DNA of 64,000 bases from DASUFZ01 sp035541475 (lineage in GTDB: Bacteria > Myxococcota_A > UBA9160 > SMWR01), in the NCBI GenBank assembly GCA_035541475.1, contig DATKND010000119.1:1-64000 (forward strand), given 5' to 3'. The notes under the pieces were generated by a model. That model worked only from the letters and a program-made list of their open reading frames with translations. It made no database searches and was not told where the DNA came from. The translations under genes were made by a program, and so were the position numbers. Positions 59,335 through 64,000 of this stretch are shown here, piece after piece. Numbering within the stretch: position 1 is the first letter of the stretch; each line of letters begins with the position of its first letter.

Positions 59335-60507
59335 TCACCCTGCGAGCCCAAGCCGATTGGCGATGTTGTTCTTCTGCATGTTCGACGACCCGCCGACGAT
59401 CGGCATGCCGAGGATGTCGCGGACGTGGCGCTCCATGTCGTAGCCCTCGGAGAGTCCGTAGGCGCCGAGGATGCGCTGGCAGGCGAGCACGATCTCGACC
59501 GCAGTGTCGGCGACGAAGAGCTTCGCCATCGAGGTCTCGACGCTGCACGGGCGATCCATCTGCGCGAGCCAGGTCGCGTGGTAGAGCATGTGGCGACACG
59601 CCTCGAGCTTCGTCTTCGCCTCCACCAGCGCGTGTCGCACAGCCTGGTGACCGCTGATCGGCTTGCCGAACTGGACGCGGTCCTGCGCGTAGCGCCACGC
59701 CTCGTCGACGGCCGCCTGCGCGATGCCGAAGGTCACCGCGGTGATCTCGAGCTTCTCCACGTCGAGCGCGCGGCCGGCCAGCATCTTCCAGCCGCGGTTC
59801 CAGCCAGACGGCCCGCCGACAACGAGCTCCGCCGGCACCTCGACGTCCTCGAAGAACACCTCCGACGAGAGCGTGTAGCGGAGGTTCATGTGCTCGATCG
59901 GGCGGATCGTCACGCCCCTCGAGCGCGGCGGCACGAGCACGAACGAGAGGTTCTTGTAGCGCTCGCTCTCGTCGCCGCTCCGCACGAGGCAGTAGATGTA
60001 GTCGGCGAACTCGGCGCCGGTGCACCAGCGCTTGCTGCCGCGCAGCACGACGCGCGTGCCGTCGGCGGACAGGCGTGCGGTCGTGCGGACGCTCGCGAGG
60101 TCGCCGCCGACGTCCGGCTCGGAGAGCCCGTAGGCGAAGAGCAGCTCGCCCTTCGCGAGCCGCGGCAAGAGCTCACGCTTCTGCGCCTCCGAGCCGTTCT
60201 CGGAGATGTTCATACCGCCGTAGAAGGCGCAGTGGATGAACGGCCCGGCTGCGAACGCGCCCTTCCGACACAACTCCTCGATCACCGCGACCGCAGCGAC
60301 GAGGTCGCGTCCCTGACCGCCGTACTCCTCGTCGATCGTGAGGCCGCACACGCCGAGCGACGCGAGCTTGTGGAAGAGCTCCATCGGGAAGCGGTGCTCG
60401 CGATCCCACTGGCGCACGAGCTCGGGCGGCATCTCGGCGGCGGTGAAGCGCCGCATCGTCTCGCGCAAGAGCGCGATGTGCTCGGGCTCGTCGGCGAAGT
60501 ACGACAT
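59335..60507 (-). CDS. Acyl-CoA dehydrogenase
   Basis: 390 residues. N-terminal helical domain, then LLFAYGLSEPDVGGDLASVR (the usual T-E-P-x-x-G-S-D block, here SEPDVGGD). C-terminal FAD domain QDRVQFGKPISGHQAVRHAL. The Glu of the common YEGT motif is replaced (PIVGGSSNMQKNNIA). A Glu in LDVEKLEITAVTFGIAQAA sits where isovaleryl-CoA/long-chain dehydrogenases carry their catalytic base. It oxidises acyl-CoA with electrons to ETF. The ATG overlaps the nitroreductase stop (TGATG). Confidence 0.9.
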   Translation of the reverse strand: MSYFADEPEHIALLRETMRRFTAAEMPPELVRQWDREHRFPMELFHKLASLGVCGLTIDEEYGGQGRDLVAAVAVIEELCRKGAFAAGPFIHCAFYGGMNISENGSEAQKRELLPRLAKGELLFAYGLSEPDVGGDLASVRTTARLSADGTRVVLRGSKRWCTGAEFADYIYCLVRSGDESERYKNLSFVLVPPRSRGVTIRPIEHMNLRYTLSSEVFFEDVEVPAELVVGGPSGWNRGWKMLAGRALDVEKLEITAVTFGIAQAAVDEAWRYAQDRVQFGKPISGHQAVRHALVEAKTKLEACRHMLYHATWLAQMDRPCSVETSMAKLFVADTAVEIVLACQRILGAYGLSEGYDMERHVRDILGMPIVGGSSNMQKNNIANRLGLAG

Positions 60508-61169
60508 CAGGAGAGAGCCGTGCCCCATGTGTCGGCGAAGGCCATCTTGTCGACGGGGCGCCGCGAGACCTTGCCGTGACCGCGCAGCACCGGATATCCG
60601 ATCGGGATCGCCGCGGCCGTGTACCAGGGATCGGGGATCGCGAGCAAGGTCCGCACCTCCGGCTCGACCTCGCAGAGCAAGGTCGTCAGCACGCAGCCGA
60701 GCCCCTCGGCGCGACAGGCGAGCAGCAGGTTCTGCACGGCCGGGTAGATCGACGCGCCGCCGACCACGTGCGGGCGGCTCTGCTTCGCGTCGGTCAGCGC
60801 CATGATCTTCGGGTTGAAGCAGAAGACGAGCACGGCGGGCGTGTCGGCGAAGTGATTCGCGAGGTAGTCGCCCGATTGCAGCATGCGCGTCGTCTTCTCC
60901 ACGACCGCGGGCGGCGCGTCCGCGATCAGCTTCTTGTGTCCCTCGGCGTAGGCGAACCAGCGCTTTGCGTAGAGCGTGCCGAGGCGGCGCTTCTTCGCGA
61001 CGTCGCGCACGACCACCACCCGCCACGGCTGCGCGTTGCCGCCAGTCGGCGCGAAGGTCGCGGCCTCGAGCACGCGCTTCAGCACCGCGTCCGGAATCGG
61101 GTCGGGCTTGAGTCTCCGCACCGCCCGCAGGGTCCGCATCGCCTCGTAGACACCGATCTCGTCCGCCAT
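60507..61169 (-). CDS. Nitroreductase-family FMN oxidoreductase
   Basis: 220 residues. FMN-binding start MRTLRAVRRLKPDPIPDAVL, substrate/FMN motif ATFAPTGGNAQPWRVVVVRD, and ASIYPAVQNLLLACRAEGLG with GCVLTTLLCEVEPEVRTLLA. These are the hallmarks of the NfsA/BluB-type nitroreductase fold. Physiological substrates may be quinones, enones or dehalogenation intermediates. It lies between an enoyl-CoA hydratase and an acyl-CoA dehydrogenase, so it may act on an unsaturated or aromatic acyl intermediate. Confidence 0.87.
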   Translation of the reverse strand: MADEIGVYEAMRTLRAVRRLKPDPIPDAVLKRVLEAATFAPTGGNAQPWRVVVVRDVAKKRRLGTLYAKRWFAYAEGHKKLIADAPPAVVEKTTRMLQSGDYLANHFADTPAVLVFCFNPKIMALTDAKQSRPHVVGGASIYPAVQNLLLACRAEGLGCVLTTLLCEVEPEVRTLLAIPDPWYTAAAIPIGYPVLRGHGKVSRRPVDKMAFADTWGTALS

Positions 61170-61183
61170 CTCTTCGCCTCCGC

Positions 61184-61990
61184 TTAACGACCCCGGAACT
61201 TCGGCTCGCGCTTCTCGCGGATCGCCGCGAGAGCCTCGCGGTGGTCGTCGCTCCGGAAGGTCACGATCTCGAGCGCGGTCGACGCGTCGAAGGCCACGTT
61301 GAGCGCGTCCTTCAGCAGCTTGTTGACCGCCTGCTTCGTGTAGCGGACCGCGAGCGGCGCCCCGGCCGCGAGCCGCGCCGCGAAGGCGAGCGCCTCGTCG
61401 CGCAGCTTCTCCGCCGGCACGACGCGGTTCACGAGCCCCATGCGCAGCGCGTCCTCCGCCGACACCGGATCGCCCGTCAGCAGGTACTGCTTCGCGCGCG
61501 CGGGACCGAGCACTAGCGGCCAGATCACCGCGCCGCCGTCGCCGGCCACGATGCCGACGCGCACGTGCGGATCGACGAGCGTCGCTTCGGGCGCCATGAA
61601 GATCACGTCGCACAGGAGTGCGATCGAGGCGCCGAGACCGACGGCCGGACCGGGCAGCGCCGCGACGATCGGCAGCTCGACGTCGAGGAGATCCCAGATC
61701 ATCTGCTTCGCGTCGCGGCGCAGGTGCTCGAGCTTCGCGAGGTCGTCGAGCGTGGGGAACCAGGCGAAGTCGCCGCCCGCGCTGAACATGCGGCCGCGGC
61801 CGGTCAGCAGCACCGCGCGCGCCTCGTCCTCGCGCTTCAGCTCGCGGAAGAGGCGGGCGAGCTCACCGTGGAGCAGCGCGTCGACCGTGTTGCGCGAGCT
61901 GGTCGGGTGCTCGATCGCGATCTCGAGCACGTCGCCGTGGCGCGCGATGCGGAGCGCCTGGTAGTCGGCAGGCGCGGGCCCCTCGCTCAC
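61184..61990 (-). CDS. Enoyl-CoA hydratase/isomerase family protein
   Basis: 268 residues from GTG, overlapping the upstream stop (GTGA). Crotonase signatures: RMFSAGGDFAWF (oxyanion-hole Gly), PGPAVGLGASIALLCDVIFM and DPHVRVGIVAGDGGAVIWPL. The typical hydratase Glu pair is GD-GG here (VGIVAGDGGA), so hydratase activity is uncertain; isomerase, hydrolase or dehalogenase members of the superfamily use other residues. The C-terminal KQAVNKLL segment is standard. Confidence 0.88.
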   Translation of the reverse strand: MSEGPAPADYQALRIARHGDVLEIAIEHPTSSRNTVDALLHGELARLFRELKREDEARAVLLTGRGRMFSAGGDFAWFPTLDDLAKLEHLRRDAKQMIWDLLDVELPIVAALPGPAVGLGASIALLCDVIFMAPEATLVDPHVRVGIVAGDGGAVIWPLVLGPARAKQYLLTGDPVSAEDALRMGLVNRVVPAEKLRDEALAFAARLAAGAPLAVRYTKQAVNKLLKDALNVAFDASTALEIVTFRSDDHREALAAIREKREPKFRGR

Positions 61991-62907
61991 GCGAGCCGCT
62001 CCTTCAGCGCGGCCACCGCGTCGACCGCGTACTCCGACGACGGCCCCACCGCCATCACGTTGAAGCTCGTGCAGCCGGCATCGATGTACGGCGCCATGAA
62101 CTCCGCGATCTCGGCCGCGCCGCCGGACGGGCTGTACTTCTCGAAGCGCTCGAAGGGGATGCGGTACATCGACTGCATGCGCGCGGCGAGGCGCTCGCGC
62201 GCCTTCGCGCGATCGTCGTCCACGCCGACCCAGATCTGCAAGCCGTGTTGCCAGCGGACGTCGCGCCGGCCGGCCGCCTCCGCCTCGGCGCGGATCTGCG
62301 CGAGCACCTGCGCGTAGCGCGCGGGGCTGCACCAGACGCCGAGCCAGCCGTCGCCGTGGCGCGCGGCGCGGCGGATCGCCGCGTCCGAGCGGCCGCCGAC
62401 GACGATCGGCACCGGCGGATCCGGCGCCGGCCGGATGCGCGCGTCCTCGAACTCGAAGAACTCGCAGCGGTGCGTGAAGGGCTCGCCGGTGAGCAGCCCG
62501 CGCAGCGCGACGAGCGACTCGTCCGTGCGTCGCCCGCGCGTCGACGGATCGACGCCGCAGATCTCGATCTCGTGCCGGTCCTCGCCGCCGACGCCGACGC
62601 CGAGCACGAGGCGTCCCGGCGCCGACTCACAGAGCGTCGCGAGCTGGCGCGCGACGAGCACCGGGTGGCGCAGCGCCAGCAGGTACACGCCGATCTGCAC
62701 GGTGAGCCGCTCGTCCACCGCGAGCACGCTGGCCGCCTGCACGATGCCGTCGATGCCGAAGCCGGTGTGGAAACTCACGTGGTCGGCGACGAAGACGTGG
62801 TCGAGACCGCCGTCCGCGACGCGCGCGAGCAGCTCGCGCCGGCTCGCGAGCGGACCCGTCAGCATCTTCTCGCTCGCGAGCGTCCCGACCGCGACCGCGC
62901 GCGCCAT
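61987..62907 (-). CDS. LLM-class flavin-dependent oxidoreductase
   Basis: 306 residues of the luciferase-like monooxygenase TIM barrel: GLDHVFVADHVSFHTGFGID, LGVGVGGEDRHEIEICGVDP, PVPIVVGGRSDAAIRRAARH and a C-terminal block CTSFNVMAVGP. It binds FMN or F420; the sequence resembles the F420-type LLM group found widely in actinobacteria and Binatota-like bacteria. First gene of the catabolic run that includes the hydratase (GTGA overlap). Confidence 0.88.
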   Translation of the reverse strand: MARAVAVGTLASEKMLTGPLASRRELLARVADGGLDHVFVADHVSFHTGFGIDGIVQAASVLAVDERLTVQIGVYLLALRHPVLVARQLATLCESAPGRLVLGVGVGGEDRHEIEICGVDPSTRGRRTDESLVALRGLLTGEPFTHRCEFFEFEDARIRPAPDPPVPIVVGGRSDAAIRRAARHGDGWLGVWCSPARYAQVLAQIRAEAEAAGRRDVRWQHGLQIWVGVDDDRAKARERLAARMQSMYRIPFERFEKYSPSGGAAEIAEFMAPYIDAGCTSFNVMAVGPSSEYAVDAVAALKERLA

Positions 62908-62909
62908 CG

Positions 62910-63353
62910 TCAGCTCGCGCCGTCGCGGCGCGCGCGCGAGGAGAAGCCGCGCGCCGTGAGGAACACCGCGACCACGAGGAGCGCGCCGCCAACCGGCACG
63001 AGCAGCACGCCGAGGCCCGGATCGCCCGCGTACACGACCACGCCGCCGAGCAGGAAGCCGCCCGGCAGCAGGATCGTCGCGCCGACCAGCGCCGCGGACG
63101 CGAGCCCGGCCCAGCTCTCGCGGCCGTCCCCGAAGAGCTTCAGGCTCATCGCGAAGGCGAGGTTCACGAGGCCGAGCAAGGTTCCGTGCGTATGCGCGAG
63201 CGTCCAGACATGTCGGCGTGTCGCGTTCGCGAGATCCATGTAGAAGCCGATCTTGAAGCCCTGGAGCGCCTCGAGCACGAGCCCGAGCGTGAGGAAGACG
63301 AGCAAGGTCCACCAGCCGAGCCGCAGATGCCTGCGCACGAGATCGGACGGCAC
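62910..63353 (-). CDS. Four-helix membrane protein of unknown function
   Basis: 147 residues with four helices: LGWWTLLVFLTLGLVLEALQ, TLAHTHGTLLGLVNLAFAMS, AALVGATILLPGGFLLGGVV and VLLVPVGGALLVVAVFLTA. Motif FYMDLANATRRHVWTLAHTH contains a pair of His in a helix (HxH), as in haem- or copper-binding membrane proteins. Directly downstream of the multihaem cytochrome (1 nt), so a membrane electron-transfer partner is plausible. Family not recognised. Confidence 0.75.
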   Translation of the reverse strand: MPSDLVRRHLRLGWWTLLVFLTLGLVLEALQGFKIGFYMDLANATRRHVWTLAHTHGTLLGLVNLAFAMSLKLFGDGRESWAGLASAALVGATILLPGGFLLGGVVVYAGDPGLGVLLVPVGGALLVVAVFLTARGFSSRARRDGAS

Positions 63354-63354
63354 G

Positions 63355-64000
63355 CTATTCGCCCCGGAACACGCGGCGGTCGTCGCGCGCGCGAAGCAGC
63401 TTCTCGAAGCGGTCGCGGTCGAGCGCGCCCTGCGCGTCCTGGAGGAGCTCCGCGCGAGCGGGCGCGGGCCGCGGCTCCGCCTGCCACTGCGCGAGGACGG
63501 CGTCCCGCGCGGCGCGGCGCGACGGCTCCGCCGCGAGGTAGTCGAGGTCGTGCGCGGCGTATCCAGGGATCGCGCGCAGCGAGTCCGCCGCCCCGTGGCG
63601 GACCGCGTCGTACGGATCGAGGAGCAGCTGCGAGAGCACGGGCAGCATCCAGTCCGTGCCCGACGTGCCGCGCACCTCCTCGCGACCCATGTTCCACGCC
63701 GCGATCGCGCGCTCGGCGGCGTCGCCGCGAAGCGCCTGAAGGAGTCCGTCCGCGACCTCGCGCTGCGCGGGATCCGCGATCGCGGGGCTCTTCGTGCCGT
63801 ACCAGTCGGAGAGGTGTTCCGCGGTCCACGCCAGGGTCCGGTCCATGTGACACAGATTGCAGGCGTTCATGCGTCCGGTCGAGAGCTCGGAGGCGACGCT
63901 CGGCGAGCTGATCTGATGGCTGCGCGACGCCTTCAGGAGACCCCAGGCCGTCATCGGCATGTGGCACTCCTGGCAGCGGCTGCCGGACGAGTCCGCCGCG
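63355..64000 (-). CDS. Multihaem cytochrome c-type protein (partial, 5' end outside window)
   Basis: The frame is open to the right edge; about 215 codons are visible. At the edge RCQECHMPMTAW gives one CxxCH haem site, and NACNLCHMDRTLAWT gives another about 30 residues later. The rest is helical with HEAT-like pairs (LLLDPYDAVRHGAADSLRAI). Such proteins are exported and reduced in the periplasm; related ones end in a HEAT domain after several haems. The first methionine inside the window follows a CxxCH and is not a start. Confidence 0.82.
   Translation of the reverse strand, partial: AADSSGSRCQECHMPMTAWGLLKASRSHQISSPSVASELSTGRMNACNLCHMDRTLAWTAEHLSDWYGTKSPAIADPAQREVADGLLQALRGDAAERAIAAWNMGREEVRGTSGTDWMLPVLSQLLLDPYDAVRHGAADSLRAIPGYAAHDLDYLAAEPSRRAARDAVLAQWQAEPRPAPARAELLQDAQGALDRDRFEKLLRARDDRRVFRGE

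Noticed and set aside
1..64000. CRISPR arrays, tRNA/rRNA genes, insertion sequences, prophage or plasmid origin
   Set aside because: None visible: no regularly spaced repeats, no cloverleaf or rRNA-like sequence, no transposase, integrase or Rep motif in any convincing frame.

Overview
This is 64 kb of very GC-rich, tightly packed bacterial chromosome. The gene families point to an aerobic or facultative Gram-negative of the former Deltaproteobacteria, Myxococcota-like or Binatota-like. Supporting families are outer-membrane receptors with TonB/ExbBD, lipoproteins, a ferredoxin-dependent 2-oxoacid oxidoreductase, many acyl-CoA enzymes, TPR membrane glycosyltransferases and CxxCH cytochromes. 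The phylum is inferred, because no rRNA or marker gene is present. I see no tRNA, rRNA, CRISPR array, transposase or phage gene.

1-14.8 kb, lipid and acyl-CoA metabolism: a GT1 glycosyltransferase (cut by the window edge) with a FATP-type acyl-CoA synthetase, a GST, greB and a small exported protein, and a DUF1254/DUF1214 lipoprotein. A minus-strand acyl-CoA synthetase / hydroxyacid dehydrogenase / cupin operon is divergent from a TetR gene. The TetR gene leads into a gamma-delta-alpha-beta 2-oxoacid:ferredoxin oxidoreductase operon. An aldehyde dehydrogenase and a DUF1232 protein follow.

14.8-20.5 kb, a seven-gene TonB energy-transduction operon (DUF3450, extended ExbB, ExbB, two ExbD, TonB, TPR), the arrangement of the Vibrio TonB2 systems. 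It could energise the TonB-dependent receptor at 42 kb.

20.7-57.2 kb, an envelope-glycosylation island. It holds a UDP-sulfoquinovose synthase (sqdB) beside a polyprenyl-phosphate-type GT2 fused to a DUF2304-like membrane domain. It also holds at least eleven polytopic GT-C-type glycosyltransferases, four of them with C-terminal TPRs. Interleaved are a transglutaminase-like TPR lipoprotein, a degenerate M28-like lipoprotein, a sigma-54 two-component pair, a beta-barrel protein, a TonB-dependent receptor and a Cys-rich exported protein with a C-terminal sorting-type tail. The minus-strand run from 41.9 to 27.1 kb has ten genes and mostly tiny gaps. My inference is a lipid-linked sugar supply (sqdB/GT2) feeding many GT-C transferases that decorate surface proteins or glycans.

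57.5-64 kb, a catabolic gene set: an HsaA-like flavin monooxygenase, an acyl-CoA dehydrogenase, a nitroreductase, an enoyl-CoA hydratase and an LLM flavin oxidoreductase. A small membrane protein and a multihaem cytochrome c (cut by the edge) follow. Between 58.7 and 59.3 kb lies a lower-GC patch with a broken small membrane-protein gene.

A dispersed repeat of about 100 bp with an internal hairpin recurs at gene junctions. Two copies are about 90% identical, and several run into reading frames. A perfect 34-bp palindrome lies at 57.5 kb.
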